Shown here: piece by piece, positions 47,180 to 58,226 of the stretch
How the letters are laid out: each line of letters opens with the position of its first letter
How positions within the stretch are numbered: the stretch's first letter is position 1
Assembly (NCBI RefSeq): GCF_031759225.1
Contig: NZ_CP134494.1
Location: 1,672,501 to 1,736,500 of the forward strand
From: Mesobacillus jeotgali
GTDB lineage: Bacteria > Bacillota > Bacilli > Bacillales > Cytobacillaceae
Length of the DNA stretch: 64,000 bases
Direction of reading: 5' to 3'
The notes under the pieces: model-generated
Databases searched by the model: none
What the model saw: the letters and a program-made list of their open reading frames with translations, nothing else
What the model was told of the DNA's origin: nothing
Program-made: the position numbers and the translations under genes

Positions 47180-50100
47180 ATGGGTGATCTTTCTTCAGGG
47201 AAAAAAGAAAGGTTTCAGCTCCTGCTGCAGCAGCTGCAGCTAACAGAAGATGCAATTGTCACTCATTTTCAAAACGCTGAAATCGATAGGGTAGTGATTG
47301 AGAAACAGGCAAGGAAATGGCATTTCTTTTTCCAGTTTGAAAAAATCATTCCTTGTCATCTGTATAACACATTCATTGGCAAGCTGGAACAGACTTTCTC
47401 GCATATTGCGAAAATATCATACTCGGTAAAAGTACTTGAACAGGCAATCAGTGACCAGGAAATCCTTGATTACTGGAAGTCATGCATTAAAGAAATAGAT
47501 GGAATCGCCCCTCCGTTGTTGAAGCTCCTGAATGAGCAAGTTCCGCAAGTCCAGGGAACAAAACTTGTTTTAACAGCAAGGAATGAAGCTGAAGGACTTG
47601 CGCTTAAGCGTAAATATGGCGGCATGATCGCGGAGATTTACCAGAGTTTCGGATTCCCTTTACTGACGATTGATACGATTGTAAGTGAAGAAAGTTCTTC
47701 AGATGAATACGAAAAATTCATGAAGGCTAAAGAGAAGGAAGACCAGGAACGCGGTTTGATGGCGATGATCGAAATGCAGAAAAAGGAAGCAGAACAAGCC
47801 AAGGGAGATGGAGTGCCGCAGGATGGTCCTGTTAACATCGGGCTTACGATTAAGGATGATGCTGACTTCCGCAAGCTTGAAGACATCGTTGATGAAGAGC
47901 GCCGTGTAGCAGTTGAGGGCTTTGTATTCTTTGCCGAAACAAAAGAGCTTCGCAGCGGCAGGACGCTTTTGACCTTCAAGATTACGGACTATACAAGCTC
48001 CATCATGGTAAAAATGTTCTCTCGTGATAAAGAAGACGCGGCAATTTACCAGCGCATCACAAAAGGGATGTGGCTAAAGGTAAGAGGAAGCATCCAGAAT
48101 GACACCTTTGTCCGCGATCTTGTCATGATAGGAAATGACGTGAACGAAATCAAACCTAAAGGAAGAATCGATTCTGCGCCAGAAGGCGAAAAAAGAGTCG
48201 AGCTTCACCTTCATACACCAATGAGCCAGATGGACGCGGTATCACCTGTCAGCGCACTGGTAAGCCAGGCAGCTAAGTGGGGCCACAAAGCCGTGGCCAT
48301 CACTGATCATGCAGTTGTGCAATCCTACCCTGAAGCATTCGGGGCGGGAAAGAAAAATGACATCAAGATCCTTTACGGTGTGGAAATTAACCTTGTTGAT
48401 GATGGGGTGCCGATTGCTTACAACGACGCGCACAGAGTGCTTGCAGACGACACGTATGTCGTATTCGACGTAGAAACAACAGGGCTGTCCGCCGTATACG
48501 ATACAATCATTGAATTGGCTGCGGTCAAAATCCGCGGCGGTGAAATCATCGACCGGTTTGAGTCATTCGCAAATCCGCATCACCGTTTATCAGCGACAAC
48601 CATCAACCTTACCGGTATTACCGATGATATGGTCCGCAATGCACCGGAAGTAAGTGAAGTACTGCAAAAGTTCCATGAATGGACAGGCGACAGCGTCCTG
48701 GTTGCCCACAACGCATCATTCGATATGGGCTTCCTGAACGTCGGCTATAAAAAGATTGGATTGGGGAAATCGCCAAACCCGGTTATCGATACATTGGAGC
48801 TTGGCCGTTTTCTGTATCCTGATATGAAAAACCATAGATTGAATACCTTGGCGAAAAAATTCGATATTGAACTGACTCAGCATCACCGTGCAATCTATGA
48901 TGCTGAAGCTACCGGCTATCTATTGCTGAAAATGCTCAAGGATGCAGCCGAAAAAGGACTGGAATACCACGATCAGCTTAATGACAATATGGGGCAAGGA
49001 AAAGCATTCCAGAGAGCGCGCCCATATCATGCTACTTTGCTGGCTAAAAACGAAGTCGGCATGAAAAACATCTTCAAACTTGTATCGATTTCTCATATTG
49101 ATTACTTTTACAGAGTGCCGAGGATTCCTCGATCCGTTCTGAATAAGCACCGTGAAGGGATCCTTATAGGTTCCGCATGTGACAAGGGTGAAGTTTTTGA
49201 AGGCATGATGCAAAAAGGGCCTGAAGAGGTCGAAGAAGCAGCACAGTTTTATGATTACCTTGAGGTCCATCCGAAAGCTGTTTATGCCCACCTGCTTGAG
49301 CTTGAATTAGTGCGGGACCAGAAAGCACTTGAAGATATCATTAACAATATCGTCAAGCTAGGGGAGAAATTGGACTTGCCGGTAGTAGCGACCGGGAATG
49401 TTCATTACTTAAATGAAAATGATAAAATCTATCGGAAAATCCTTATTAATTCCCAGGGTGGAGCTAACCCGCTAAATCGCCATCAGCTTCCTGACGTGCA
49501 CTTCAGGACAACGAATGAAATGCTGGATGCTTTTAAGTTTTTAGGAGAGGCAAAGGCGAAAGAGATTGTTGTTGAAAATACAAATAAGATCGCAGACATG
49601 ATCGATGTCATCAAGCCGATCAAAGACGATCTTTACACGCCGAAAATCGAGGGCGCAGATGAAGAAATGCGCAGCATGAGCTATGGAATGGCCCGCAGCA
49701 TCTATGGGGATGACCTTCCTGAAATCGTTGAGGCCCGTCTTGAAAAAGAATTGAAGAGTATCATTGACAATGGATTTGCCGTTATCTATTTGATTTCTCA
49801 TAAACTTGTTAAAAAGTCTCTGGATGATGGCTATCTGGTAGGGTCGCGTGGATCGGTCGGATCTTCTTTCGTAGCGACGATGACGGAGATCACCGAAGTT
49901 AATCCACTGCCGCCGCATTATGTATGCCCTAAGTGCAAGAAATCTGAGTTCTTCAATGATGGGTCAGTCGGTTCAGGTTTTGACCTTCCAGATAAGGATT
50001 GCCCGGATTGCGGAATCAAATATAAAAAAGACGGCCATGACATACCGTTTGAAACCTTCCTTGGTTTCAAAGGGGACAAGGTACCCGATATCGACTTGAA

Positions 50101-51505
50101 CTTCTCGGGTGAATACCAGCCTCGTGCCCATAACTATACGAAAGTCCTGTTTGGTGAGGATTATGTTTATCGTGCAGGTACAATAGGTACCGTTGCGGAT
50201 AAGACGGCTTATGGTTATGTAAAAGGCTACCAGGGCGATAATAACTTGCAGCTTCGCGGAGCGGAAATTGACCGTCTTGCATCTGGCTGTACCGGTGTAA
50301 AAAGGACGACTGGACAGCACCCGGGGGGAATCATTGTTGTTCCTGATTACATGGACATTTTTGATTTTTCGCCAATCCAGTTCCCTGCAGACAGCAGCAC
50401 GTCCGAATGGAAAACAACTCACTTTGATTTCCATTCGATTCATGATAACTTGTTGAAACTGGATATTCTCGGGCACGATGACCCGACTGTTATCAGGATG
50501 CTTCAGGATTTAAGCGGGATTGATCCTAAGACCATCCCGACTGATGACCCTGAAGTGATGAAGATTTTCAGCGGAACAGAGTCGCTCGGGGTGACTGAAC
50601 AACAAATCATGTCAAAGACGGGATCTTTGGGAATCCCTGAATTCGGTACGCGCTTTGTTCGCCAGATGCTTGAGGATACAAAGCCGACGACCTTCTCGGA
50701 GCTGGTACAGATCTCAGGTCTGTCCCACGGTACGGACGTTTGGCTCGGTAATGCCCAGGAATTGATCCATAACAATATCTGTAACCTCAGCGAAGTTATC
50801 GGCTGCCGTGATGATATCATGGTCTACCTGATTTACCAGGGGTTAGAGCCGGCATTCGCGTTTAAAATCATGGAATCGGTCCGTAAAGGAAAAGGGCTGT
50901 CGGATGAAATGGAAGAGGAAATGCGCAAGAATAAAGTGCCTGAATGGTATATCGATTCTTGTAAAAAAATCAAGTACATGTTCCCTAAAGCTCACGCCGC
51001 AGCTTATGTTTTAATGGCCGTGAGGATTGCTTATTTCAAAGTGCACCATCCGCTCATGTATTATGCAGCCTATTTCACGGTCAGAGCAGATGACTTCGAT
51101 GTCGATGCAATGGTTCGCGGCTCCGAAAGCATCCGGGCAGTGATTGAAGAAATCAATGCCAAGGGTCTGGAGGCGTCGACAAAAGAGAAGAACTTGATGA
51201 CCGTAATGGAACTCGCGCTGGAAATGTGTGAGCGAGGATTTGGATTTGCAAAGGTAGATCTATACAAATCGAGTGCGTCAGAGTTCATTATCGAAGGCGA
51301 TAAGCTCATCCCGCCATTCAATGCGATTCCTGGACTCGGAACGAACGCGGCAATAAATATCGTTAAAGCACGTGAAGAAGGAGAATTCCTTTCCAAAGAA
51401 GATCTTCAGCAGCGAGGCAAGATTTCCAAGACAATTCTGGAATACCTCGATAACCATGGCTGCCTGGAAGGCATGCCTGACCAGAACCAGTTGTCATTAT
51501 TTTAA
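47180..51505 (+). CDS. polC: DNA polymerase III alpha subunit, Gram-positive type PolC
   Basis: Replicative DNA polymerase with built-in proofreading; 1441 residues, the normal PolC length. Domain order: N-terminal region (1-225), OB fold (about 235-325), PHP domain starting at [20 protein letters not shown] and interrupted by the DEDD exonuclease ([20 protein letters not shown], with [11 protein letters not shown] and [11 protein letters not shown]), then the PHP remainder, polymerase palm ([12 protein letters not shown]), and a zinc finger (CPKCKKSEF...CPDCG). GGGAGAG precedes ATG 47180. Confidence 0.98.
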   Translation: MGDLSSGKKERFQLLLQQLQLTEDAIVTHFQNAEIDRVVIEKQARKWHFFFQFEKIIPCHLYNTFIGKLEQTFSHIAKISYSVKVLEQAISDQEILDYWKSCIKEIDGIAPPLLKLLNEQVPQVQGTKLVLTARNEAEGLALKRKYGGMIAEIYQSFGFPLLTIDTIVSEESSSDEYEKFMKAKEKEDQERGLMAMIEMQKKEAEQAKGDGVPQDGPVNIGLTIKDDADFRKLEDIVDEERRVAVEGFVFFAETKELRSGRTLLTFKITDYTSSIMVKMFSRDKEDAAIYQRITKGMWLKVRGSIQNDTFVRDLVMIGNDVNEIKPKGRIDSAPEGEKRVELHLHTPMSQMDAVSPVSALVSQAAKWGHKAVAITDHAVVQSYPEAFGAGKKNDIKILYGVEINLVDDGVPIAYNDAHRVLADDTYVVFDVETTGLSAVYDTIIELAAVKIRGGEIIDRFESFANPHHRLSATTINLTGITDDMVRNAPEVSEVLQKFHEWTGDSVLVAHNASFDMGFLNVGYKKIGLGKSPNPVIDTLELGRFLYPDMKNHRLNTLAKKFDIELTQHHRAIYDAEATGYLLLKMLKDAAEKGLEYHDQLNDNMGQGKAFQRARPYHATLLAKNEVGMKNIFKLVSISHIDYFYRVPRIPRSVLNKHREGILIGSACDKGEVFEGMMQKGPEEVEEAAQFYDYLEVHPKAVYAHLLELELVRDQKALEDIINNIVKLGEKLDLPVVATGNVHYLNENDKIYRKILINSQGGANPLNRHQLPDVHFRTTNEMLDAFKFLGEAKAKEIVVENTNKIADMIDVIKPIKDDLYTPKIEGADEEMRSMSYGMARSIYGDDLPEIVEARLEKELKSIIDNGFAVIYLISHKLVKKSLDDGYLVGSRGSVGSSFVATMTEITEVNPLPPHYVCPKCKKSEFFNDGSVGSGFDLPDKDCPDCGIKYKKDGHDIPFETFLGFKGDKVPDIDLNFSGEYQPRAHNYTKVLFGEDYVYRAGTIGTVADKTAYGYVKGYQGDNNLQLRGAEIDRLASGCTGVKRTTGQHPGGIIVVPDYMDIFDFSPIQFPADSSTSEWKTTHFDFHSIHDNLLKLDILGHDDPTVIRMLQDLSGIDPKTIPTDDPEVMKIFSGTESLGVTEQQIMSKTGSLGIPEFGTRFVRQMLEDTKPTTFSELVQISGLSHGTDVWLGNAQELIHNNICNLSEVIGCRDDIMVYLIYQGLEPAFAFKIMESVRKGKGLSDEMEEEMRKNKVPEWYIDSCKKIKYMFPKAHAAAYVLMAVRIAYFKVHHPLMYYAAYFTVRADDFDVDAMVRGSESIRAVIEEINAKGLEASTKEKNLMTVMELALEMCERGFGFAKVDLYKSSASEFIIEGDKLIPPFNAIPGLGTNAAINIVKAREEGEFLSKEDLQQRGKISKTILEYLDNHGCLEGMPDQNQLSLF

Positions 51506-51555
51506 TTGAGTTTTTTAAAAAACTACTGGATAGGCACGCCATAACTGCCGTTTGT

Positions 51556-51584
51556 TTGCAATAAATATCTGGTTATGTTATATT
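51556..51584 (+). promoter_or_regulatory. Promoter of the rimP-nusA-infB operon
   Basis: TTGCAA (51556-51561), a 17-bp spacer and TATATT (51579-51584), with the extended TGT before the -10. The predicted start near 51591 gives a leader of about 130 nt. Confidence 0.75.
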
Positions 51585-51618
51585 TTTATTGGAAATACTA
51601 AGGATATCTCTGGCAGAT

Positions 51619-51652
51619 GAGAGTGGGGCAACCCGCTCTTTCTTGTTTGTTA
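51619..51652 (+). terminator. Attenuator-like hairpin in the rimP leader
   Basis: AGAGTGGG (51620-51627) and CCCGCTCT (51632-51639) form an 8-bp stem (one G-U pair) closed by a GCAA tetraloop, followed by the U-rich TTTCTTGTTTGTT. It lies between the promoter and rimP, where a premature terminator would control the whole operon. This fits feedback by NusA, whose gene is second in the operon; that link is an inference. Confidence 0.65.
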
Positions 51653-51719
51653 GGCACTTTTACGGGGATAAAAACCAAATAGTGATTAAGTCATGAGGTT
51701 GTGTCAAAGGAGGGATTTT

Positions 51720-52190
51720 ATGAGCAAGATTACCGAAGTTGTGGAAGAGCTAGTAACTCCCATCTTAAATGAAAACGAACTAGAATTAGTAGACATCGAA
51801 TATGTCAAAGAAGGAAAGAACTGGTTCCTGCGCGTATACATTGATAAGGACAGCGGAATTGATATCGAAGAATGCGGCATCGTCAGTGAGCGCCTTAGCG
51901 AAAAGCTCGATGCCATTGACCCAATCCCGCATAACTACTTTTTGGAAGTCTCCTCACCAGGTGCAGAACGCCCGCTGAAAAAGGAGAAGGATTATCAAAA
52001 AGCAATCGGCAAGAATGTCTTCATCAAAACCTATGAACCAATTGATGGTGAAAAGGCTTTCGAAGGGATCTTGACTGAATACAACGGGGAAACCGTCACT
52101 GTTGAAATGAAGATCAAAACTCGCAAGAAGACAGTTGTCATCCCATTTGATAAGGTTGCCAGCGCGAGGCTTGCAGTCACTTTTTCATAA
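51720..52190 (+). CDS. rimP: Ribosome maturation factor RimP
   Basis: 30S assembly factor; 156 residues, the same as B. subtilis YlxS. ATG 51720 is chosen because AAAGGAGG lies 7 bp upstream. The N-terminal domain has [20 protein letters not shown], the central motif [11 protein letters not shown], and the C-terminal SH3-like domain begins near residue 85. The leader contains an attenuator-like hairpin. Confidence 0.97.
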   Translation: MSKITEVVEELVTPILNENELELVDIEYVKEGKNWFLRVYIDKDSGIDIEECGIVSERLSEKLDAIDPIPHNYFLEVSSPGAERPLKKEKDYQKAIGKNVFIKTYEPIDGEKAFEGILTEYNGETVTVEMKIKTRKKTVVIPFDKVASARLAVTFS

Positions 52191-52223
52191 TCTGTCCAGA
52201 AAATATCTGCAGTTAATAATTAA

Positions 52224-52251
52224 AGGATCGTTTCGAACCCTTCTTTTTTAA
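52224..52251 (+). terminator. Possible weak terminator between rimP and nusA
   Basis: AAGG and CCTT close an imperfect stem around TCGTTTCGA, followed by CTTTTTT. The pairing is weak, so this is tentative. Confidence 0.35.
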
Positions 52252-52270
52252 GCAAAAGTTCTAAACGCTA

Positions 52271-52307
52271 AAACGTGTGCATCCTTCACAGGAAGGTGAA
52301 AACGTTT
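52271..52307 (+). other. Structured element in the nusA leader
   Basis: AAACGT (52271-52276) pairs with ACGTTT (52302-52307), and inside it TTCAC (52285-52289) pairs with GTGAA (52296-52300). The 199-nt rimP-nusA gap is long for this operon. Confidence 0.45.
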
Positions 52308-52389
52308 CGGTGTGAACTGGCGGTCAAAGGGCAGAGTTTCGAAAAGAGCCTTACAAAGTAGGGTAGTAAAAAAGGGGGATTTATATCTC

Positions 52390-53499
52390 ATGAGCAGCGA
52401 ATTGTTGGATGCTCTTACGATTCTTGAAAAAGAAAAAGGAATTTCGAGGGACATCTTAATTGATGCGATCGAAGCAGCGTTGATTTCTGCATACCGCCGC
52501 AACTTTAACCAGGCACAAAACGTACGTATCGATTTGAATCTTGGAAATGGTTCAATGCGCGTTTTTGCAAGGAAGGAAGTTGTTGACGAAGTATTCGATC
52601 CACGTCTGGAAATCTCATTAGAAGATGCACAAAAGATCAATCCGAACTACGTGGTTGAAGATGTCGTTGAACTGGAAGTTACGCCTAAGGATTTCGGAAG
52701 GATAGCTGCCCAGACTGCCAAGCAGGTAGTGACTCAGCGTGTCCGTGAAGCAGAAAGAGGAATCATCTATTCTGAGTTCATCGATCGTGAAGAAGATATC
52801 ATGACAGGTATCGTTCAGCGCCAGGATCCTAAGTTCATCTATGTAAGCCTTGGCAAAATCGAGGCGATCCTGCCAGCGAATGAACAGATGCCGAACGAGC
52901 ACTACAAGCCTCACGACCGCATCAAAGTATTCATCACCAAGGTTGAAAAAACCACTAAAGGTCCACAAATCTTCGTTTCCAGAACCCATCCGGGACTGTT
53001 AAAGAGACTATTTGAGATTGAAGTTCCTGAAATCTATGATGGAACAGTTGAAATTAAATCAGTTGCGCGCGAAGCAGGCGACCGTTCGAAGATTTCTGTT
53101 CACTCAGATAATCCGGAAGTAGATCCGGTTGGTTCATGTGTCGGCCCACGTGGAACTCGTGTCCAGGCTGTCGTCAATGAACTTAAGGGTGAAAAAATCG
53201 ATATTGTGAAATGGTCTGAAGACCCAGTTGTATTTGTTGCCAATGCATTGAGCCCATCGAAGGTTTTGGATGTCATTGTCAATGAAGAAGAAAAAGCGAC
53301 TACCGTTATCGTACCTGATTATCAGCTGTCGCTTGCAATCGGTAAGCGCGGACAAAATGCTCGTCTTGCTGCCAAGCTGACTGGCTGGAAGATTGATATC
53401 AAAGCAGAGACTGACGCAAGGGAGTCCGGGATTTACCCTCGTGACAATGAGCCGCTTTTGACTGCAGACGACGATTTTGAAGATGAAGACATCGATTAA
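52390..53499 (+). CDS. nusA: Transcription termination/antitermination factor NusA
   Basis: RNA polymerase-associated factor that stimulates pausing and intrinsic termination; 369 residues. ATG 52390 gives the standard N-terminus [18 protein letters not shown]. Domains: N-terminal RNAP-binding (1-125), S1 (about 135-200, [20 protein letters not shown]), KH1 and KH2 ([16 protein letters not shown] and [20 protein letters not shown]). There is no C-terminal acidic-repeat extension, as usual in Firmicutes. AAGGGGG lies 11 bp upstream. Confidence 0.98.
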   Translation: MSSELLDALTILEKEKGISRDILIDAIEAALISAYRRNFNQAQNVRIDLNLGNGSMRVFARKEVVDEVFDPRLEISLEDAQKINPNYVVEDVVELEVTPKDFGRIAAQTAKQVVTQRVREAERGIIYSEFIDREEDIMTGIVQRQDPKFIYVSLGKIEAILPANEQMPNEHYKPHDRIKVFITKVEKTTKGPQIFVSRTHPGLLKRLFEIEVPEIYDGTVEIKSVAREAGDRSKISVHSDNPEVDPVGSCVGPRGTRVQAVVNELKGEKIDIVKWSEDPVVFVANALSPSKVLDVIVNEEEKATTVIVPDYQLSLAIGKRGQNARLAAKLTGWKIDIKAETDARESGIYPRDNEPLLTADDDFEDEDID

Positions 53500-53515
53500 T
53501 GTGAGGTGAATGATC

Positions 53516-53797
53516 GTGAACAGCCGTAAAAAGGTTCCTATGCGAAAATGTGTCGCAACCGGTGAAATGAGACCGAAGAAAGAACTAGTTCGCATCGTTC
53601 GCTCAAAGGAAGGAGAAGTTTCCATTGACCTGACAGGCAAGAAATCGGGCCGTGGCGCTTATCTTTCTAAAGATAAAGAAGCAGTGCAATTAGCAAAGAA
53701 ACGAAATATATTGTCCAGACAGCTTGACACACAAGTGGACGATGCAATATACGATGAGCTGAATGATCTCATCGAAAAGGAGAGCAGACTATCCTGA
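53516..53797 (+). CDS. rnpM: RNase P modulator RnpM (YlxR)
   Basis: Small RNA-binding protein reported to bind the RNase P RNA and modulate its activity; 93 residues. GTG 53516 is chosen because GAGGTGA lies 6 bp upstream; ATG 53510 would touch that site. The motif [20 protein letters not shown] and the [11 protein letters not shown] segment define the family (DUF448). The stop overlaps ylxQ by one base. Confidence 0.95.
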   Translation: MNSRKKVPMRKCVATGEMRPKKELVRIVRSKEGEVSIDLTGKKSGRGAYLSKDKEAVQLAKKRNILSRQLDTQVDDAIYDELNDLIEKESRLS

Positions 53798-54099
53798 TGA
53801 ACTCAAATCAATGGATGTCATTGCTTGGCTTAGCCAATCGAGCACGGAAAATCATCTCAGGGGAAGAGCTTTCCGTCAAAGAAATCAGAAGCGGGAAGGC
53901 GAAACTCATTTTGCTTTCTGCGGATGCATCCGCAAATACTACAAAGAAGATTACCGACAAGTGCAAATCCTATAATGTACCTTATAAAGTGGTCCCGGAC
54001 CGGCACCAGCTTGGCCAGGCGATCGGCAAGGAAGCACGTGTTGTAGTAGCCCTGTTGGACGAGGGTTTTGCAAAAAAACTGTTGACGTTGCTCGATTAA
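53797..54099 (+). CDS. ylxQ: L7Ae-family K-turn-binding protein YlxQ
   Basis: 100 residues with the L7Ae/L30e fold: [19 protein letters not shown], then [19 protein letters not shown] and a [19 protein letters not shown] segment. Family members bind kink-turn RNAs; YlxQ's cellular target is not settled. ATG 53797 overlaps the rnpM stop. Confidence 0.94.
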   Translation: MNSNQWMSLLGLANRARKIISGEELSVKEIRSGKAKLILLSADASANTTKKITDKCKSYNVPYKVVPDRHQLGQAIGKEARVVVALLDEGFAKKLLTLLD

Positions 54100-54118
54100 T
54101 TCTAGCGGGGGTGAAAAT

Positions 54119-56410
54119 ATGAGTAAAACACGCGTTTATGAATATGCAAAGAAGCATAATTTATCGAGTAAAGACGTGATTATAAAATTAAAAGAAATGA
54201 ACATTGAGGTTTCTAACCATATGACTGCTATGGAAGATGAAACCGTGAAGAAGCTTGATGCTGTCTATAACAAGAAAGAAGATAAGCCACAGCAGCAAAG
54301 CCAGCAAAAGGCTTCACAGGGACAGAAGCAAGCCCAGAACCGCAATCAAGGCCAAAAGCCTAATCAGGGCCAGAATCACAATCAATCCCAAAACCAAAAC
54401 CAGCAAAGAAACAACCAGGGACAGCCAAAAGCTCAGCTGAAGACAACAGCCAGTGCTTTTTCAGACGATGAGCGCCGTGCTACAACTCCTGAAAAGGTGA
54501 AAACCTCAGCAGCTGCCAAAAAGCCTGGTAACTCCCAGCCTTTCAATAAAAACAACAATAAGAACAAACAGAATAATAAGAACAGAAACCAGCAAAACCA
54601 GAATAAAGGCAGACAGAATCAGCAGCCGGCTCAACAGCAGCCGAAAAAGGTCAAAGAGCTTCCTTCAAAAATCACTTTCAGTGAATCATTGACAGTTGCT
54701 GAACTGGCTAAGAAGTTGAACCGTGAGCCATCTGAAATTATCAAAAAGCTCTTCATGCTAGGTGTCATGGCTACAATCAACCAGGACCTCGATAAAGATG
54801 CGATCGAACTGATTGCTACTGATTACGGTGTTGAAGTGGAAGAGGAAATCAAGATTGACACAACTGATCTTGAAGTTTATTTCACAGAAGATGATGAAGC
54901 ATCATTGGTTGAAAGACCATCGGTTGTCACAATCATGGGCCACGTTGACCATGGTAAAACAACTTTGCTTGATTCAATCCGTAATACGAAGGTTACGGCA
55001 GGGGAAGCCGGTGGCATCACTCAGCATATCGGTGCTTACCAGGTCGAAGAGAACGGCAAGAAGATCACTTTCCTTGATACTCCTGGTCACGCGGCGTTTA
55101 CAACAATGCGTGCTCGTGGTGCAAAGATTACCGATATCACTATCCTTGTCGTAGCTGCTGATGATGGTGTCAAGCCTCAGACTGTAGAAGCTTTGAACCA
55201 CGCTAAAGCTGCTGAGGTTCCGATCATCGTAGCGGTAAATAAAATGGACAAACCGACAGCGAATCCAGACCGAGTTATGCAGGAACTGACAGAGTATGGC
55301 CTTGTTCCAGAAGCATGGGGCGGCGACACGATCTTTGTTCCAATTTCCGCGCTAACTGGCGAAGGCATTGACAGCCTGCTTGAAATGATTCTGCTTGTTG
55401 GTGAAGTGGAAGAATACAAAGCAAATCCTGACAGGAACGCAATTGGTACGGTTATCGAGGCACAGCTTGATAAAGGCCGTGGTTCAGTTGCCACATTGCT
55501 AGTACAGAACGGTACATTGAAAATCGGCGATCCAATCGTTGTCGGAAACACGTTCGGCCGTGTCCGTGCAATGGTGAATGATTTAGGGCGCCGCGTCAAA
55601 GAAGCAGGTCCATCAGCACCAGTTGAAATTACTGGTCTTAGTGATGTTCCGCAAGCCGGTGACCGCTTTGTCGTATTTGAAGACGAGAAAACTGCGCGTC
55701 AGATTGGTGAAATGCGTTCACAGCAGGCATTGCAGGCACAGCGAAGCGAAAAAGCGCGCGTAAGCCTCGATAATTTGTTTGAACATATGAAACAAGGGGA
55801 AATGAAAGACCTAAATCTAATTATTAAAGCCGACGTCCAAGGATCAGTTGAAGCACTTGCAGCAGCATTGCAAAAACTGGATGTGGAAGGTGTAAATGTA
55901 AGAATCATTCACACTGGTGTTGGTGCGATCAACGAGTCTGACATCACACTTGCGGCAGCTTCTAATGGTATCGTCATCGGCTTCAACGTCCGTCCGGATA
56001 ATAACGCGAAGCGCGCTGCAGAGTCAGAGAGCGTCGATATCAGACTGCACCGCATTATTTACAAAGTGATTGAAGAAATCGAATCAGCGATGAAGGGCAT
56101 GCTTGATCCGGTTTATGCCGAAAAGGTCATCGGCCAGGCTGAAGTACGCCAGACCTTCAAGGTATCAAAGATTGGCATGATTGCCGGTTCATATGTGACC
56201 GACGGTAAAATCACTCGTGACAGCGGTGTTCGTTTGATCCGTGACGGAGTCGTCATCTTCGAAGGTGAAGTCGATGCACTGAAGCGCTTCAAAGACGATG
56301 CAAAGGAAGTAGCACAGGGTTATGAGTGTGGTATTACCATTAAAAACTTCAATGACGTCAAAGAAGGCGATGTTATTGAAGCATATATCATGGAAGAAGT
56401 GGAACGTTAA
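54119..56410 (+). CDS. infB: Translation initiation factor IF-2
   Basis: GTPase that brings fMet-tRNA to the 30S subunit; 763 residues, somewhat longer than B. subtilis IF-2 (716) because of the N-terminal linker. Residues 1-50 form the first N domain ([20 protein letters not shown]). About 52-178 are an extreme Gln/Asn/Lys low-complexity stretch (repeated QNQNQ and NKNNNK). G motifs: [22 protein letters not shown] and NKMDKP. Domains II-IV follow. GGGGGTG is 7 bp before ATG 54119. ylxP overlaps the stop by one base. Confidence 0.98.
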   Translation: MSKTRVYEYAKKHNLSSKDVIIKLKEMNIEVSNHMTAMEDETVKKLDAVYNKKEDKPQQQSQQKASQGQKQAQNRNQGQKPNQGQNHNQSQNQNQQRNNQGQPKAQLKTTASAFSDDERRATTPEKVKTSAAAKKPGNSQPFNKNNNKNKQNNKNRNQQNQNKGRQNQQPAQQQPKKVKELPSKITFSESLTVAELAKKLNREPSEIIKKLFMLGVMATINQDLDKDAIELIATDYGVEVEEEIKIDTTDLEVYFTEDDEASLVERPSVVTIMGHVDHGKTTLLDSIRNTKVTAGEAGGITQHIGAYQVEENGKKITFLDTPGHAAFTTMRARGAKITDITILVVAADDGVKPQTVEALNHAKAAEVPIIVAVNKMDKPTANPDRVMQELTEYGLVPEAWGGDTIFVPISALTGEGIDSLLEMILLVGEVEEYKANPDRNAIGTVIEAQLDKGRGSVATLLVQNGTLKIGDPIVVGNTFGRVRAMVNDLGRRVKEAGPSAPVEITGLSDVPQAGDRFVVFEDEKTARQIGEMRSQQALQAQRSEKARVSLDNLFEHMKQGEMKDLNLIIKADVQGSVEALAAALQKLDVEGVNVRIIHTGVGAINESDITLAAASNGIVIGFNVRPDNNAKRAAESESVDIRLHRIIYKVIEEIESAMKGMLDPVYAEKVIGQAEVRQTFKVSKIGMIAGSYVTDGKITRDSGVRLIRDGVVIFEGEVDALKRFKDDAKEVAQGYECGITIKNFNDVKEGDVIEAYIMEEVER

Positions 56411-56691
56411 TGGTAGTAGGCTTAGCAGCCTGTGAATGCATCATCTATGATGCTCATTCTCTAAAGGAAAAAAGAGCTGTCCTACAGCGGATCATCACAA
56501 GGCTGAAGCAGAAGTACAATATTTCGGTTTCTGAAGTGGATCATCAAGATGTTTGGCAGCGGACGACAATTGCCGTTGCAGCTGTTTCAGCTTCGAAGGT
56601 GTCAACCGAAAGAGAACTTCAGAATGCCTTGAAAATGATTGACTCTTTTCCAGAGATCGAACGTACCATCACCGAAATAGAATGGCTTTGA
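56410..56691 (+). CDS. ylxP: DUF503 family protein YlxP
   Basis: 93-residue protein of the YlxP family (DUF503), beginning [20 protein letters not shown]. It always sits between infB and rbfA in Bacillus and overlaps infB by one base, which implies a role tied to ribosome or translation functions. The fold is a small ferredoxin-like domain in known structures; its biochemical role is unclear. Confidence 0.93.
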   Translation: MVVGLAACECIIYDAHSLKEKRAVLQRIITRLKQKYNISVSEVDHQDVWQRTTIAVAAVSASKVSTERELQNALKMIDSFPEIERTITEIEWL

Positions 56692-56710
56692 TAGAACGAG
56701 GTGATTGAAA

Positions 56711-57091
56711 ATGGGTCATAGAGTAAATCGTGTTGGCGAACAAATGAAAAAAGAATTAGGCGATATCATCAGCCGCAAAATCAAGGATCCGCGAGTAGGT
56801 TTCGTAACAGTAACAGATGTCCAGGTTACTGGGGACCTTCAACAGGCAAAGGTCTATATCTCTGTTTTAGGCGACGAACAACAAAGAGAGGACACTCTTA
56901 AAGGATTAGCCAAGGCCAAAGGCTTCATCAGGACAGAAATTGGCCAAAGGATCCGCCTGAGAAAAACGCCTGAACTGATCTTTGAGTTTGATGAAACGAT
57001 GGCTTATGGTAATCGTATCAATTCATTGATCCATGAGTTGCACAGGGATGAGCAGCCTGGAGAAGAAACGCAAGAAAAGGACAATGATTAA
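56711..57091 (+). CDS. rbfA: 30S ribosome-binding factor A
   Basis: Cold-shock-associated 30S assembly factor with a KH-like fold; 126 residues. ATG 56711 is 6 bp after GAGGTGA. Diagnostic segments are [26 protein letters not shown]-like [14 protein letters not shown] and the [16 protein letters not shown] strand. The acidic tail is longer than in B. subtilis (117 residues). A terminator-like hairpin follows. Confidence 0.97.
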   Translation: MGHRVNRVGEQMKKELGDIISRKIKDPRVGFVTVTDVQVTGDLQQAKVYISVLGDEQQREDTLKGLAKAKGFIRTEIGQRIRLRKTPELIFEFDETMAYGNRINSLIHELHRDEQPGEETQEKDND

Positions 57092-57132
57092 CCGGAGTTG
57101 ACATATATGTCAGCACCATTGATCTTGATATG

Positions 57133-57168
57133 AAAAATGGATAGACAATTATGTCTATCCATTTTTTT
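57133..57168 (+). terminator. Strong intrinsic terminator between rbfA and truB
   Basis: AAAAATGGATAGACA and TGTCTATCCATTTTT form a perfect 15-bp stem with an ATTA loop, ending in a run of seven T. It lies 44 bp before truB. The symmetric A-tract would also allow termination in the other direction. Confidence 0.85.
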
Positions 57169-57211
57169 CGATAAGCTACCATCAATACATAAGAAAATGA
57201 AGGTGAATGAA

Positions 57212-58129
57212 ATGGAAGGGATTCTGCCTCTTTTTAAGCCAGCGGGAATGACTTCACATGATTGTGTGTTTAAACTCAGGAAACTGTTAAGAACGAAGAA
57301 GGTGGGACATACAGGCACCCTTGACCCGGATGTCACCGGGGTATTGCCTATATGTGTAGGCAAGGCGACCAAGATTGCCGAATACATAACGGATGCTGGA
57401 AAAGCATATGAGGGAGAAGTAACCCTGGGCTTCACGACAACGACAGAAGATGCATCGGGTGAGAAGGTTGAAGAAAAGCCAGTGGACAGGACAATAACAA
57501 GGAAAGAGATCGAACAGGTCCTGCAATCGCTGACAGGTGAAATCGAACAGACTCCTCCTATGTATTCAGCAGTAAAAGTAAATGGAAAAAAACTATATGA
57601 ATACGCGAGACAAGGGATCGAAGTTGAAAGGCCTACTAGAAAGGTCATTATTTATGCCATCGAGCTTCTTGATAACAGAGAATCATTTGAAGGTGAACAG
57701 GTTAGCTTTAAATTCCGGGTATCGTGCAGCAAAGGGACGTATATTCGGACTCTGGCAGTGACGATTGGAGAAAAGCTGGGATATCCAGCGCATATGTCAT
57801 CCCTTGTGAGAATACAATCCGCGGACTTCACCATCGAGGATTGCTATACATTTGAACAGCTGGAGGAAATGGCTGCAGAAGGCAATCTGGCAGATGCATT
57901 GCAACCATTGGAAGCTGGTATTTCTTATTTGCCGAAATATCGCATTAATGATAAAGTAGCAGAGAAAGTGAAAAATGGGGCGCTGCTGCAGATTCCAGAG
58001 GAATTTGTGGGGATTAGCGGCCCGATTATCGTAGTAACAGAAGACGGAAAAGCGCTCGCAATCTATAGGTCACATCCTACAAAAACAGGGATGATGAAGC
58101 CTGATAAAGTTTTGAGAAATGATCAATAA
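57212..58129 (+). CDS. truB: tRNA pseudouridine-55 synthase TruB
   Basis: Converts U55 to pseudouridine in the T-loop of tRNAs; 305 residues. ATG 57212 is chosen (AAGGTG 6 bp upstream), since the longer frame starts inside the preceding terminator. The catalytic Asp is in HTGTLDPDVTGVLPI. KVGHTG, YSAVKVNGKKLYEYARQG and the C-terminal PUA-like region complete the family pattern. Confidence 0.97.
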   Translation: MEGILPLFKPAGMTSHDCVFKLRKLLRTKKVGHTGTLDPDVTGVLPICVGKATKIAEYITDAGKAYEGEVTLGFTTTTEDASGEKVEEKPVDRTITRKEIEQVLQSLTGEIEQTPPMYSAVKVNGKKLYEYARQGIEVERPTRKVIIYAIELLDNRESFEGEQVSFKFRVSCSKGTYIRTLAVTIGEKLGYPAHMSSLVRIQSADFTIEDCYTFEQLEEMAAEGNLADALQPLEAGISYLPKYRINDKVAEKVKNGALLQIPEEFVGISGPIIVVTEDGKALAIYRSHPTKTGMMKPDKVLRNDQ

Positions 58130-58226
58130 GACGATCGGTTAAAATTTGTGCTAATGTACAAATGAGCGATGTGAACAATTAGTCTTGATTAATAGAGCAG
58201 CTGGGTCAGAAAAGGTGAACAATATC

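Noticed and set aside
51509..51524. AGTTTTTTAAAAAACT after polC as a terminator
   Set aside because: A loop-free AT palindrome with no GC stem or following T-run; unlikely to terminate.
58130..58226. FMN riboswitch upstream of ribF
   Set aside because: The gap is under 100 bp and does not contain the conserved RFN sequence blocks.
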